A stretch of 64,000 nucleotides of DNA from Flavihumibacter rivuli (GTDB lineage: Bacteria > Bacteroidota > Bacteroidia > Chitinophagales > Chitinophagaceae), in assembly GCF_018595685.2 (NCBI RefSeq), contig NZ_CP092334.1, positions 2,632,001-2,696,000 on the forward strand, given 5' to 3'. The position numbers and the translations under genes are program-made. Below the pieces are notes generated by a model. The model worked only from the letters and a program-made list of their open reading frames with translations. It had not been told where the DNA came from and did no database searches. Of this stretch, positions 28,362 through 38,071 are shown piece by piece (positions within the stretch are counted from its first letter, which is position 1; each line of letters starts with the position of its first letter).

Positions 28362-29021
28362 TTATTGGCTGTCCTTTCCCTTCAGTACAACCATCGACCT
28401 GAAGTCCCCGCCGCTGCTATCCCCCATGAAAAGTCCCAATCGTCCAACCTTGTTGGCACCCAGCCTCCTGACTACCAGGGATGGAGTCCTGGCATCATTG
28501 ATGAAAGCGCGGACAGTATCCCCCTCGATCACCAGGGTCATGGTAAACCATCCATTGGGATCAGGAGGGTTAATGATCTCCTGCTCAAACTGCGCATTCC
28601 TCTCCTCCCTTAAACGCTTCCAGGTAAATTCAGGATGGGAAATATACTGGATGGCATGGATCCTCCGGATAGAATCCGTCGCGAAAAAATTGAAGGGCCT
28701 GCAATACACCCCTTCGTAAGTAGAATCATTCACCCCATGAAAAGCGATACCAATAAAACTTCTTTGCAAAACATCCTTACCCCTCATGTCAATGACGATC
28801 TTCCCATTCTCAAAATCCTCTACCGGTAACCATACCAGTCCTTCCCCTTTTGCTTCAGACAGTTTCAGGTAAGGCCTTCCCCCATCTGTGGCCAGCTGTG
28901 CATCCCTGTTCACAACAGATAGCCGACCCTGCTTCCATAACCCGGCAAGATCCAATTGTTCCTGTGCATACGTTACAACAGGGAGGAGGAAGGTGATAAT
29001 GGGCAAAATGAATTGTTTCAT
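28362..29021 (-). CDS. Secreted concanavalin A-like (jelly-roll) protein
   Basis: A 219-residue exported protein with signal peptide KQFILPIITFLLPVVTYAQ. The rest is beta-rich with FENGKIVIDMRGKDVLQRSFIGIAF-type strands, GVYCRPFNFF, and an end of RLGLFMGDSSGGDFRSMVVLKG. This resembles LamG/concanavalin-like or DUF1080-type beta-sandwiches. I see no catalytic signature and no clear partner; it may bind carbohydrate. Confidence 0.65.
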   Translation of the reverse strand: MKQFILPIITFLLPVVTYAQEQLDLAGLWKQGRLSVVNRDAQLATDGGRPYLKLSEAKGEGLVWLPVEDFENGKIVIDMRGKDVLQRSFIGIAFHGVNDSTYEGVYCRPFNFFATDSIRRIHAIQYISHPEFTWKRLREERNAQFEQEIINPPDPNGWFTMTLVIEGDTVRAFINDARTPSLVVRRLGANKVGRLGLFMGDSSGGDFRSMVVLKGKDSQ

Positions 29022-29433
29022 GAGACTCGTTTAGACAGTAAAAAATCCAGGACGACCAAATCTACCAGTCCCATGGAATAAAATCATCCAAATTTCTGTG
29101 AACCCACCAAATTGCCTGTTCAAAGGTTTCCATTTGCTGTCGATGATCCATGTGGCCAGCCAGAATCACAAGGCTGCACCTACCAGGGTTTAGCAATTCC
29201 TAACAATCATTCAGCCAACAAATGGGGGAGAAGCTATTATCAACTGTGAACAAAAGACATTAGCAGGCTTATTCCTGCATTCTTGATTCTTGAACCTGCC
29301 CAATAGATCATCATAATAGAAGGTGTCTGAAGGTCAAGCCCCTGCCAATCTTCTTCGCAGTTTCTTAACAATGTCCTGTGGCAAATAGCCGTAACTTTTG
29401 TTCATTAAACTTTATTCAAACTAACCAGCTGCT
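29022..29433. other. Divergent intergenic region, no recognisable element
   Basis: 412 bp between two divergent genes. It must hold both promoters, but I see no ORF, tRNA, strong hairpin or repeat. Confidence 0.5.
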
Positions 29434-30651
29434 ATGAAGCGAAACCTATCCTGGGTATTATTGCCCCTATTGGGCTCCCTCCTATTCAGCTCCTGCAATG
29501 GTCAAACCAATGGAACAAAGCCCCCGACTACTTCATCTTCCCCAAACCATAAGCCGGTTGGCGGTGAATGTGAAGGTTGCGAACTGATGTATGTAGCCAT
29601 GCCCGACAAGATAGATGCAGAAGACAACAGTCCGGGCTGGGAGGAAGGCAACCAGAAACTTATCCTTACCGGCAAGGTGTTTCAGTTGGATGGTAAAACA
29701 CCTGCGGCAGGCGTGATCATTTATTACTGGCATACGGATGAAAAGGGACTGTATTCACCTAATGCCATTACCCCTGAAAAAGCGAAGGCGCATGGACACC
29801 TTAGGGGATGGATTAAAACAGATGCCAGTGGCCAATATACCATCAGGACCTCCAGGCCGGCTGCCTATCCCGGTGAGGATATTCCCCAGCATATCCATCT
29901 TTCCATTAAAGAACCGGATATCGAACAGGAATATTTTGCCGATCTCTATTTTGATGATGATCCCCTCTATCTGAAGCACAAGAAAAAATATGGCAAGCAG
30001 GACCGCGCGGGAACAGAAATACTCAGGGTCGTGCTCAATGAAAAAGTGCAAATTGCCGAGCACAATATCATACTGGGCTTGAATATTCCCCATTACCCGA
30101 GGAAAGCGGATGCTGCAATGCAATCGGGACTGAACATTGGCGAGGACCAACCCTCCTTCATGCCCTACCATGCCTATGGACCAGACAAGGGAACCAGGAC
30201 CTGCCCCGTTTGCAAATACGGCAGGTACCATGGCATCGTCTATTTTGTAGGGAATAACCCGAACTGGGATGTCATCAAACAATGGCTGGCTTTCCTGGAG
30301 CAGGAAAGCAGGAAAAGGGAAAGCTACCTGAAAGCATATTTTGTCTATGGCAATAGCCAGCAATACAACAAGGCAACCAGGGAGAAAGAATTGACTGCGC
30401 TGGGCAAGGAATTGGGCCTACAAAGAACAGCCCTGACCTTTGTGCCCTCCTATGCTGATACCGAATCAGAAGCCAACCTGAACAAGATAAATCCCGAAGC
30501 CCAAAGCACGATGATCGTCTATAAACACCGCACTATTGTTGACAAGTTCATCAACCTGCCACCATCTGAAGAAAACTTCAGGATGCTTTCGGCAGTACTG
30601 GATAAAACAAGGGGAAACTATTTTGACCTCCCGGAACCCACACATGAATGA
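29434..30651 (+). CDS. Lipoprotein: intradiol dioxygenase domain fused to a thioredoxin-like domain
   Basis: A 405-residue lipoprotein (lipobox LLFSSC, Cys21). Residues about 70-230 are an intradiol ring-cleavage dioxygenase beta-sandwich with all four iron ligands visible by alignment to protocatechuate 3,4-dioxygenase: Tyr107 (GLYSP), Tyr145 (AAYPGED), His153 and His155 (PQHIHLSI). From about residue 245 a second domain starts with RTCPVCKYGR, a CxxC at Cys257/Cys260. It continues with a thioredoxin-like alpha/beta pattern (GIVYFVGNNPNW; ALTFVPSY; STMIVYKHRTIVDKF). The ring-cleavage substrate is unknown because no aromatic catabolic genes are adjacent. Outer-membrane or periplasmic location is inferred from the lipobox. 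Confidence 0.75.
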   Translation: MKRNLSWVLLPLLGSLLFSSCNGQTNGTKPPTTSSSPNHKPVGGECEGCELMYVAMPDKIDAEDNSPGWEEGNQKLILTGKVFQLDGKTPAAGVIIYYWHTDEKGLYSPNAITPEKAKAHGHLRGWIKTDASGQYTIRTSRPAAYPGEDIPQHIHLSIKEPDIEQEYFADLYFDDDPLYLKHKKKYGKQDRAGTEILRVVLNEKVQIAEHNIILGLNIPHYPRKADAAMQSGLNIGEDQPSFMPYHAYGPDKGTRTCPVCKYGRYHGIVYFVGNNPNWDVIKQWLAFLEQESRKRESYLKAYFVYGNSQQYNKATREKELTALGKELGLQRTALTFVPSYADTESEANLNKINPEAQSTMIVYKHRTIVDKFINLPPSEENFRMLSAVLDKTRGNYFDLPEPTHE

Positions 30652-30666
30652 TGCCATTGATTGTCT

Positions 30667-31488
30667 CTACATGTTTCTGGGCTTCCAGCGAAACAGCACA
30701 ATAGTAATTAAAATAACAGCTATTAATCCCGGCAAGCTCGCTTCCAAACCAAAATTGCCACCGGTAAGGAATACTGGTGTATTACCGAAAACAGGATTCA
30801 ATAATTTAACACCTGTATTACCACTAACCCCAAAACCCAATAATACACCTTGTGTCCAGTTAGCCATAAAATGTATTGCAATTGGCATCGCAAGCTTTTT
30901 TGTTTTTATATAAGCTAGCCCAAACATGATTGAAGCAAGAAAAATATTAACAGACGCTAATAGCTTTACATTTCCTGTCATTCCCGGATTATTCATGTGA
31001 ATGAGTAAAAAATATCCACCCATTAGTATTTGTGCACCCCAAATTCCGATCATTGCCATTAGCCTTTGAAACACAAAACCCCTGAAGAGGAATTCTTCAG
31101 CAATGGCCAGGATTGTAAACATCACAGTAGCAGATAAAATATCATCCGGCTGCACATTTACCAGTTCCCAACTAACATATCCAAAAAGAAAGAGGTACAG
31201 TGCTGGCAACAACATTAGTATTGCCCCATAAAATAAACCAACCAAAACATCCTTAAACCACGCCTGATCTATTGTACCAATCACTTCCGAAAACGGCTGC
31301 TTTCTCAAAAGCTGGCAGACAAGAGTAACTGCAACTACAATAAGTGCCTGAATGAAAGGGTGGACCTGCCATTTATTATATTGTGAAATAAAAATCACTG
31401 GAAAAGTAAAAGCCGCCAGCACAAGAAAAAATATGGCAATCCATCCCAGATTCCTGAAAAACATCCTGTACTTCCCTGAATTATGCAT
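30667..31488 (-). CDS. CPBP family intramembrane metalloprotease (CAAX protease-like)
   Basis: A 273-residue polytopic protein with about seven membrane helices. The glutamate motif is EEFLFRGFVFQ and the later histidine motif is MPIAIHFMANW, the metal-binding set of the CPBP/Abi (Rce1-like) family. Substrates of bacterial members are mostly unknown. The stop lies 15 bp from the convergent dioxygenase gene. Its base composition is clearly more AT-rich than the genes to the left, and it marks the start of the AT-rich segment. Confidence 0.85.
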   Translation of the reverse strand: MHNSGKYRMFFRNLGWIAIFFLVLAAFTFPVIFISQYNKWQVHPFIQALIVVAVTLVCQLLRKQPFSEVIGTIDQAWFKDVLVGLFYGAILMLLPALYLFLFGYVSWELVNVQPDDILSATVMFTILAIAEEFLFRGFVFQRLMAMIGIWGAQILMGGYFLLIHMNNPGMTGNVKLLASVNIFLASIMFGLAYIKTKKLAMPIAIHFMANWTQGVLLGFGVSGNTGVKLLNPVFGNTPVFLTGGNFGLEASLPGLIAVILITIVLFRWKPRNM

Positions 31489-31866
31489 AACAAGACAATA
31501 ATTTATTGACGAATAACCACCCCATTACCTTTTCATACTCATCCTTGCCCATCCTTCAAGGATAATCAAATAGAAAAAATTGGAATCTATTTTAAATGGC
31601 TTGGAGAAATAGCAGACCAAGTTTGCGCAATTCAATTCGAATTAATGGTGAAACTGTCTGGACTAATAAATATCTCTACCTGCCTGTCCAAAACAATAAT
31701 CTATATTATAGTACAAATGATTGCTACCATAATCCCACCCAGTTAGCAAGCCATAATTGAAATAAATTAAAGAGACAATCAATCATATCCGGAAATAAAA
31801 TTCAGTAGCTCTTAAACCCTGGAAACTAGAACAACATGCTATTATTGAGAAAAATATCCCATCGTT
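31489..31866. other. AT-rich intergenic region, no feature seen
   Basis: 378 bp between the CPBP start and the stop of the MDR oxidoreductase. No ORF of meaning, tRNA or clear hairpin. Confidence 0.4.
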
Positions 31867-32820
31867 CTAAAGCTCATTCCATAGCATTACCACTTTGCCT
31901 CGAGTCCTCATGTCCTCAATATACCCAATTGCAGCCGGTATTTCCTTGTAATTAAAATATTTATCGATACAGGTCCTTATTCGACCATCCTGCATCAATA
32001 GCGCAAGCTCCTTTAAATCCCTTGAATTGGCATTTGCAGTAAATGATACCAAGGGGAACTTACCAAATGCACGCTTAAACAAAACAGAAATCATATGCCG
32101 CATGGTGGTGAATCCTACCATCACACCCCGCTTACCCATGCGCCGGAAATCCGCATATGAAAGATTGCCATTGACATCCAGGACCAGGTCATACTTTACA
32201 CTATGCAGATGAATATTATCAATATCGTAAGCAACTACATGATCAGCACCAAGTGATCTAACAAAATCAATATTTCGACTGGAACAAATGGCAGTAACTT
32301 GGGCACCAAGTGCCTTTGCAAGCTGAACAGCAAAATGACCGACACCCCCCGAAGAACCGTTTATCAATACGGTTTCTCCCTTTTTGATTTTACCATGGGT
32401 GGTCAGGGCTTGCCAGGCGGTAAGCCCAGCAGTTGGTAAACCAGCCATTTCAGGAAAGCCAACTCCCTCTGGAATGATGGCACAAAAATCCTCCGGAATA
32501 CAAACATATTCCGCAAAAGCACCTCCCATCAACGACTCACCGAATACCGGTTGGCCTACTTTAAAATGGGTTACGTTGTTACCAACCTGATCTACTATAC
32601 CTGCAAAATCACAGCCTGCAATTTTTTCTTTTGGCTTGAACAGCCCAAATGTAAATCGCGCAAAAAAAGGTTTACCACGAAGGATATGCCAATCTGCGGG
32701 ATTAGCAGAATTGGCAAGGACCCTAACCAATATGCATCCATCCTTAACAATGGGTTTATCAACTTCTTGCAACTGAAGAACCTCAGGTCCCCCATAGTTA
32801 TTCCTTATAAATGCTTTCAT
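31867..32820 (-). CDS. Medium-chain NAD(P)H-dependent quinone oxidoreductase-like protein
   Basis: A 317-residue MDR-superfamily enzyme. The N-terminal GroES-like domain contains AGCDFAGIVDQVG. The Rossmann domain starts at GSSGGVGHFAVQLAK (about residues 155-169). There are no catalytic-zinc Cys/His ligands, as in the zeta-crystallin/quinone oxidoreductase branch. It probably reduces quinones or enones with NADPH. It is transcribed alone, with an SDR gene upstream beyond a terminator. Confidence 0.88.
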   Translation of the reverse strand: MKAFIRNNYGGPEVLQLQEVDKPIVKDGCILVRVLANSANPADWHILRGKPFFARFTFGLFKPKEKIAGCDFAGIVDQVGNNVTHFKVGQPVFGESLMGGAFAEYVCIPEDFCAIIPEGVGFPEMAGLPTAGLTAWQALTTHGKIKKGETVLINGSSGGVGHFAVQLAKALGAQVTAICSSRNIDFVRSLGADHVVAYDIDNIHLHSVKYDLVLDVNGNLSYADFRRMGKRGVMVGFTTMRHMISVLFKRAFGKFPLVSFTANANSRDLKELALLMQDGRIRTCIDKYFNYKEIPAAIGYIEDMRTRGKVVMLWNEL

Positions 32821-33284
32821 ATATGAATTTATTCTTTAATTATGGGAATCTGCAATATTGATCATCCTATTTCCACTGAATACAGGTGGGTATCAAAACC
32901 AATATGAACAGAAAATCCAGACTTTCTGGAAAATGCTTATTTCAGACCCGGGCGAATATGAACCTTCACAGATGGCTTAAGTTAACAGATCAATATACTA
33001 TTACAGACTGATGACGGGTAACCAGGATTAATACCAGGAAACATTACAAAAGCTAAGCACTTTTAGAAGCGGGGAAACCTAAAAGTCATCAATGAGCCAG
33101 ATATCTATTGTTCTGAAGTAAATAATATTCTAATTGCCCCAGGTATTTACTACTTAATAATTCATTATAGCAATAAAACTGAACTGCCCACCAATACATA
33201 TTACTTGCTTCCTTGAGTTAAAAGATAAGGGTCGCTACCATCCCGGGATAACGACCCTATTATTAGGGGTTTTACATAGGTTAC
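32821..33284. other. AT-rich intergenic region with one terminator
   Basis: 464 bp. Apart from the hairpin at 33228-33258 I see no gene, repeat or RNA. Confidence 0.4.
33222..33258 (-). terminator. Putative terminator after SDR gene
   Basis: AGGGTCG (33228-33234) pairs with CGACCCT (33252-33258). On the minus strand it follows the SDR stop by about 26 bp and is followed by TTATCTTTT. Confidence 0.6.
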
Positions 33285-33878
33285 CTAAGGTTTTATAATC
33301 TGTCCGGTGTTTGCGCCAAACACACTTTTCCTGAATCCATATTCGAGTGCCTTCATGGTCACTGGAATTTCCCCAGGAAAGAAAGGAAAGTATTGAGGGG
33401 AATTTTCAATAACCGTTGGGCTGACCGCATTGATACGAATACCATTACCCAATTCGATAGCCGCGGCGCGAACAAAACCCTCCACTGCCGCATTTGCTGC
33501 TGATGCATTAGCAAAGTTCCTCTGCGGTTCATGGGTCAAACCCCCAGTGATAAGGGTAAAAGAACCACCCGGTTTGATATAATGCTGCCCAATCAATACA
33601 AGGTTGATCTGCCCCATCATTTTACCCTCTACTCCATTACGAAAGGTTTTATCATTTAAGCTCTTCCATGGGCCAACAAAAGTTGGTCCTGCCGTACAAA
33701 TAAGTGCATCAAAATCTCCTATACTTTTATACATACTTTCGATTGCCTCAGGTGATGTGATATCTACCTTAACATCAATCCCATTTCGATCGGCCTTGAT
33801 TACCTCATGCTCCTTCTCAAATGATTTGGTTAAATAAGTGCCCATAGTGCCTGATGCACCAACAATTACAATTTTCAT
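33285..33878 (-). CDS. Short SDR-fold protein lacking the usual YxxxK
   Basis: A 197-residue Rossmann protein. The nucleotide motif is GASGTMGTYL (residues 7-16), with ADRNGIDVKVDITS marking the coenzyme-specificity strand. Where classical SDRs have YxxxK it reads FANASAANAAVEG, so the catalytic Tyr and Lys are absent. The Ser region (TLITGG) has a Thr. Length is short for an SDR (about 250). Close relatives of this type exist in many bacteria and are annotated simply as short-chain dehydrogenase; activity is uncertain. Confidence 0.75.
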   Translation of the reverse strand: MKIVIVGASGTMGTYLTKSFEKEHEVIKADRNGIDVKVDITSPEAIESMYKSIGDFDALICTAGPTFVGPWKSLNDKTFRNGVEGKMMGQINLVLIGQHYIKPGGSFTLITGGLTHEPQRNFANASAANAAVEGFVRAAAIELGNGIRINAVSPTVIENSPQYFPFFPGEIPVTMKALEYGFRKSVFGANTGQIIKP

Positions 33879-33946
33879 TTCTATGATTTAATTAATAAAT
33901 ACTTTGAATAAATTGATTTTATAGATTTGCTTTATACTCCACTGTA

Positions 33947-34627
33947 TTATCCTTGCTTCTGTTTAGGGATCTTTTTCCCAAATAGTGAAACCTGAGCACT
34001 AATTTTGAACATCCTGTTGTATCGTTCAACATCGGGAGAAATGTTAACCATGCCATACCCGTATCGGGCATCCAGTGTGACAGTAGATTGATTAAGGCTG
34101 AAGTTGTAACCGGCTCCTACCTGAAATCCAACATCCCACCGTTTAAAATCCGCATCGGAACTGCCAAATGACAGTTTAGTGGTTGATGCACTTGACGTAT
34201 TTGAAGCATCTACTTTGAGGCGGCCACCAACATTGTAACCAACATAAGGACCTGCATTAATATATAGCTTGTTAAGATGCAATCGAGCCAACAAAGGCAT
34301 CTCCAAACTGTTTATCCTCAATGTTGTTTTTGCTTTCGTCAATGGACTATTACCTTTTATGGTCCCACCTTTCATAGCGAAATATAATTCCGGAACCAAT
34401 GAAAAGATTGGTGTAATGCCGGCCTGGTAAGAAATACCTGCCTGCAAGCCATGATAGCTTTTCTTATAGGATCTAAGTCCGGTATTCGCCTTTCCATAAT
34501 TGAAGTATGTTGTCGGTGAATTAATTACGAAACTAAACCTGCTTGTTTGTGAATAGGATCTGGATGAAAGAGAGGTTAATAACATCAATACTGCTAATAC
34601 TTTTAGTGATTTGATAATTGTTTGCAT
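33947..34627 (-). CDS. Outer-membrane beta-barrel protein (PorT-like)
   Basis: A 226-residue exported protein with signal peptide ending SSRSYSQ. It is made of alternating hydrophobic strands typical of an eight-stranded barrel (LQAGISYQAGITPIFSLVPEL; SLEMPLLARLHLNKLYINAGP; RWDVGFQVGAGYNFSL; VTLDARYGYGMVNI). It matches the outer-membrane protein beta-barrel domain (PorT-like) common in Bacteroidota. Function unknown; transcribed towards the SDR gene. Confidence 0.75.
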   Translation of the reverse strand: MQTIIKSLKVLAVLMLLTSLSSRSYSQTSRFSFVINSPTTYFNYGKANTGLRSYKKSYHGLQAGISYQAGITPIFSLVPELYFAMKGGTIKGNSPLTKAKTTLRINSLEMPLLARLHLNKLYINAGPYVGYNVGGRLKVDASNTSSASTTKLSFGSSDADFKRWDVGFQVGAGYNFSLNQSTVTLDARYGYGMVNISPDVERYNRMFKISAQVSLFGKKIPKQKQG

Positions 34628-35146
34628 GGTTATTTATTTTTAAACTTTATGTTGTACTTCCTCTTCCAATGGGCAATAGTTTACCTGCCCAACTTGCAGG
34701 CGATATTTAAAGTACCCTTTTGGGATTGAGTGTTAAATGGCTAACCCTGTATTAAACGGCAGCTCTTAAAATTGATAGGACAAAGCTACTATCCAGGAAC
34801 GCCAGGGAGGTAGGACGATTTTCAAATTGATTGGCACTTATGAGAAGTAGAAGGTTATAGAAGATGGGCTCCGATCAACCATCTATTGCATTACTAAATT
34901 CCTATTTTAAGCATGGCAGAGATTGAGTTAAATGCATTTGGTATTTCCTAATGGATAAAAATTAATCCGTAAGAGGTTGAGCTATTTCCCGGGCTATCAA
35001 TATTGCTAATGAATGTCAATCGTTCCAACTTGACTCTGCAGAAAACCGGATGAATCCAAACAAACTTAATGAATCTAAATAGACTCCACTATCCACATAA
35101 CTCCTTTGATAATAAAATCATGTACCCATATTAAGATAGTGACACT
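34628..35146. other. AT-rich intergenic region, no feature seen
   Basis: 519 bp between the barrel-protein start and the esterase stop. No coherent ORF, tRNA, repeat or terminator was found. Confidence 0.4.
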
Positions 35147-36376
35147 TTAGCCTTTCCTATTAACACTTTCCAGCTCCTTTAATTTCTTTCTGGTCTCAGG
35201 CAATTCTTTTAATTGAAGTGCTTTCCTGAAATTTTCAATTGCCTTTATCCTTTCATTTCTTTGAAGGTAATAATCCCCCATACTATCGAACGCATTGGCA
35301 CTTGTAGGATAATTTTCCAGGTTCAAATAAAAAAACTGGAAAGCCTTTTCAAAGTTTTTCTTGTGCAGAAAATTATAGCCGAGTGAATTGACGATGCTTT
35401 CAGAAGGCAATACCGTATAATGCATCAAAGTTGACAAGTGTTGATAATGAGCTATGATGTAGTCAACTGTTATTGAAGTATCATTAAGGTCCTTATCCAA
35501 CTTGTATCCTTTAAACAGAAAGCGCAATGCATCATAACCCGCAATTAGGGGGACAGAGGCATGATTATCCTCACCATAGAACTTCCAGCTCCATTGCAGC
35601 CCTGCCGGTGGGATTTTTTGAAGTATCCGATGGAATTGCACGTTGTTTCTTACATGTATGTTTCCATAAGCTGTATCTTTTGATACCCGTGAAGTATCTA
35701 TTCCTTTGCTCATGGTATTCGCTGAGGCATAAAAAAGACTTTTATTGCTATAGTCGTTTCCCAACAGTTGGCGTGAAGCATATTTCATTAATGCATGGTT
35801 GTCCCACCATACACTTGGGTCTATGGCAACATAGCTGGTAAATAGGGATGGGTGGTTGATCATTGAGTTAAGAACCGTTAACCCGCCTAATGAATGCCCG
35901 ACAAGCATCCGATAAGGGGTGGTTGCATAAACATTATCCACATAGGGAATAAGTTCATGTTCAATAAAGGCGATAAATTTTTCACCACCGCCAGAGCAAC
36001 CTAAGACGGCAGTATCCTGTTCACCATCCGACCAGCGAATAGAGTGCGTGGGGGTAAGATCCCTTATCCGGTTGGTGTTGGCTATTCCTACCACAATAAT
36101 TTCGGGTATTTGGCCAATACTACTTAAATACTGCACCATTCCGGTCATAGAATAGAAAAAGGAAGGACCGTCAAGGAGATACAGGACCGGATATTTGTTG
36201 GGACTACTTTTTGTAAAGGATGCCGGTACATAAATCCACAATTCCCTATCCTCTTTTAGTATGGTAGAATGGATAAACTCTTTCCTTCCTGCACCTATCC
36301 GGGTGTCATTTTCAGACGAAGTCTGAGAAAAACAAATTCCCGGAAGTACAAACAGGATACAAAAAATAATTTTCAT
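35147..36376 (-). CDS. Secreted esterase (alpha/beta hydrolase, EsD/YbbA type) with C-terminal TPR
   Basis: A 409-residue protein with signal peptide KIIFCILFVLPGICFSQ. The hydrolase domain contains YPVLYLLDGPSFF and the nucleophile elbow GHSLGGL, with the later DNHASVPL giving the probable catalytic His. It resembles esterase D/enterochelin-esterase-type enzymes. The last 100 residues hold tetratricopeptide-like helices (KNFEKAFQFFYLNLENYP; ANAFDSMGDYYLQRNERIKAI). It lies 12 bp after another alpha/beta hydrolase gene, so the two are probably cotranscribed. Confidence 0.85.
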   Translation of the reverse strand: MKIIFCILFVLPGICFSQTSSENDTRIGAGRKEFIHSTILKEDRELWIYVPASFTKSSPNKYPVLYLLDGPSFFYSMTGMVQYLSSIGQIPEIIVVGIANTNRIRDLTPTHSIRWSDGEQDTAVLGCSGGGEKFIAFIEHELIPYVDNVYATTPYRMLVGHSLGGLTVLNSMINHPSLFTSYVAIDPSVWWDNHALMKYASRQLLGNDYSNKSLFYASANTMSKGIDTSRVSKDTAYGNIHVRNNVQFHRILQKIPPAGLQWSWKFYGEDNHASVPLIAGYDALRFLFKGYKLDKDLNDTSITVDYIIAHYQHLSTLMHYTVLPSESIVNSLGYNFLHKKNFEKAFQFFYLNLENYPTSANAFDSMGDYYLQRNERIKAIENFRKALQLKELPETRKKLKELESVNRKG

Positions 36377-36388
36377 ACCAACTTACTA

Positions 36389-37393
36389 TCATTTTCCTAA
36401 ACATTCATTCATAGAGGATTTTACAATCCTTTCAAACTCCTTCAGCGGCTCCGCACCAGGCATTAAACCTATCAGGCAATGTATCTGCCCCGCAAAACAT
36501 TTCTCCCAAACCTTAACACCTGCATTTCTTAGTTTCTCGGCATATAATACACCATCTTCCCTAAGGGGATCGAATTCTGCATTGATTATTACAGCTGGTG
36601 GCAACCCTTTAAAATCTTTGCCAAGGATCGGAGACACTTCAGGATCATTGAACTGATCCGGGGCATAATTTTCAACTGCGAAATAGCACATTGCTTTTGT
36701 TTGGAAGTAGCCCAGGGCATTCTGTTGATATGATACAGATTTCTCCATGTTTTCAGGACGCAGATCAGCAGGCAATCCATTTAATACCTGGAGTTTGATG
36801 GGACTACTGGTATTTTCTTTCTTTGCCCTTTGGGTTATCACTGCAACGAGGTTAGCCCCGGCACTATTACCCATCAGTATCAACTGGCTTGTATCGCCTC
36901 CAAACAGTTGTGCATTTTGAGAAATCCATTTAAAAGCCTTATAACTATCATCTACAGCTGCAGGAAACCTATGTTCTGGTGCTACCCTATAATCAACTGC
37001 AAAGACAATCGCCCCATAGGTTTTTGCATCCTGCCATAAAGAATACTCCAGGCCCTGTACCAGGGGAGAAATGAAGCCGCCTCCATGATAATGAATAATT
37101 ACCGGCAGATTTTCTTTGTGAAGCGGATTAAACACCAATACTGAAATGCTATCACTGGTAATCTTGAGCCTTTGCACATCTTCCTTAGGGTAGGGTATTA
37201 ATGGAAATTGTGGATACTTTAATTGCTCTATGGGCGTACTTCTCAACTGCTCTAATGTCTGGTCCTTGTAGCCAACTATTTTAAGGAAATAGGCTATTTG
37301 AGGATCTAATACCCTGGTACCGCAAGCTTGGCTATAAGTTCCAACAGCAAAGAGCAGCATTGCAATAGTTAATAATAATGGCTTCTGTTTCAT
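36389..37393 (-). CDS. Secreted alpha/beta hydrolase, acetyl-esterase (HSL/GDXG) type
   Basis: A 334-residue esterase. I start at 37393, where KQKPLLLTIAMLLFAVGTYSQ is a clean signal peptide; the frame is open to 37447 but that would overlap the GNAT gene. The oxyanion motif is HYHGGGF and the nucleophile elbow GNSAGAN, as in the hormone-sensitive-lipase family. Asp in AEFDPLRED and His in GQIHCLIGL complete the triad. It is followed by the TPR esterase gene. Confidence 0.88.
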   Translation of the reverse strand: MKQKPLLLTIAMLLFAVGTYSQACGTRVLDPQIAYFLKIVGYKDQTLEQLRSTPIEQLKYPQFPLIPYPKEDVQRLKITSDSISVLVFNPLHKENLPVIIHYHGGGFISPLVQGLEYSLWQDAKTYGAIVFAVDYRVAPEHRFPAAVDDSYKAFKWISQNAQLFGGDTSQLILMGNSAGANLVAVITQRAKKENTSSPIKLQVLNGLPADLRPENMEKSVSYQQNALGYFQTKAMCYFAVENYAPDQFNDPEVSPILGKDFKGLPPAVIINAEFDPLREDGVLYAEKLRNAGVKVWEKCFAGQIHCLIGLMPGAEPLKEFERIVKSSMNECLGK

Positions 37394-37413
37394 CGCTATT
37401 TGTTTTAAGGTTT

Positions 37414-37980
37414 TCATTTTAGATGATCCTCTCTTAATAATACCCATTCTGATTTCAGCATAGCATATTGAAATTCACTGCACCACTTCCCTTTAAAATA
37501 AATGCTCTCGATAAAAAGTCCTTCCTCCCTGAAGCCCACGCTTTTTAGCAACTCAATGGAAGCTATATTCCCAGCATCCACTATCTCGGTAACCCTATTA
37601 AATCCTTCTATATTAAATAGAAAGTCAAGAATAGAAGTTAAGGATTCCTTTGCATATCCCCTATTTTGCTCCCTTGGTGAAATCGTAATACCGATTTCAC
37701 CAATTCGGATGTCATTTATATTAAGCTTGATTGCACAATCACCGATCAATTTCCCTGTGCTTTTTAGCTCTATTCCATACTGCACCCATTGACCAGCTAC
37801 TCCAAATTTCTTTTCAGCATTTTCGAGAATGAATGCTTTTGCCTCCTCTAAGGTGAAAACGTCGAAGCCCTGGTATTTCGTTACTTCAGGATCTGAACGA
37901 TAAGAATGGAAATCAATTAAATCTGGAATAACAAGATTTCTGATCTTCAGACGATCCGTTTCTATTGTTAATTGATCCAT
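37414..37980 (-). CDS. GNAT-family N-acetyltransferase (RimJ/RimL type)
   Basis: A 188-residue acetyltransferase of the RimJ/RimL group. Motifs are TDRLKIRNL at the start, IGEIGITISPREQNRGYAKE (the acetyl-CoA pyrophosphate loop RGYA), and ASIELLKSVGFREEGLF near the end. Substrates of this group are N-terminal amines or small amines. It lies 20 bp upstream of the acetyl-esterase gene on the same strand. Confidence 0.9.
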   Translation of the reverse strand: MDQLTIETDRLKIRNLVIPDLIDFHSYRSDPEVTKYQGFDVFTLEEAKAFILENAEKKFGVAGQWVQYGIELKSTGKLIGDCAIKLNINDIRIGEIGITISPREQNRGYAKESLTSILDFLFNIEGFNRVTEIVDAGNIASIELLKSVGFREEGLFIESIYFKGKWCSEFQYAMLKSEWVLLREDHLK

Positions 37981-38071
37981 TGTTATCTGTTTAATTCAAC
38001 GACAAATGACCTGATAGCACTACTAGATTAATCATTCCTAAAGTGGAGGTTTAATAGGCATGAACCTGAAT

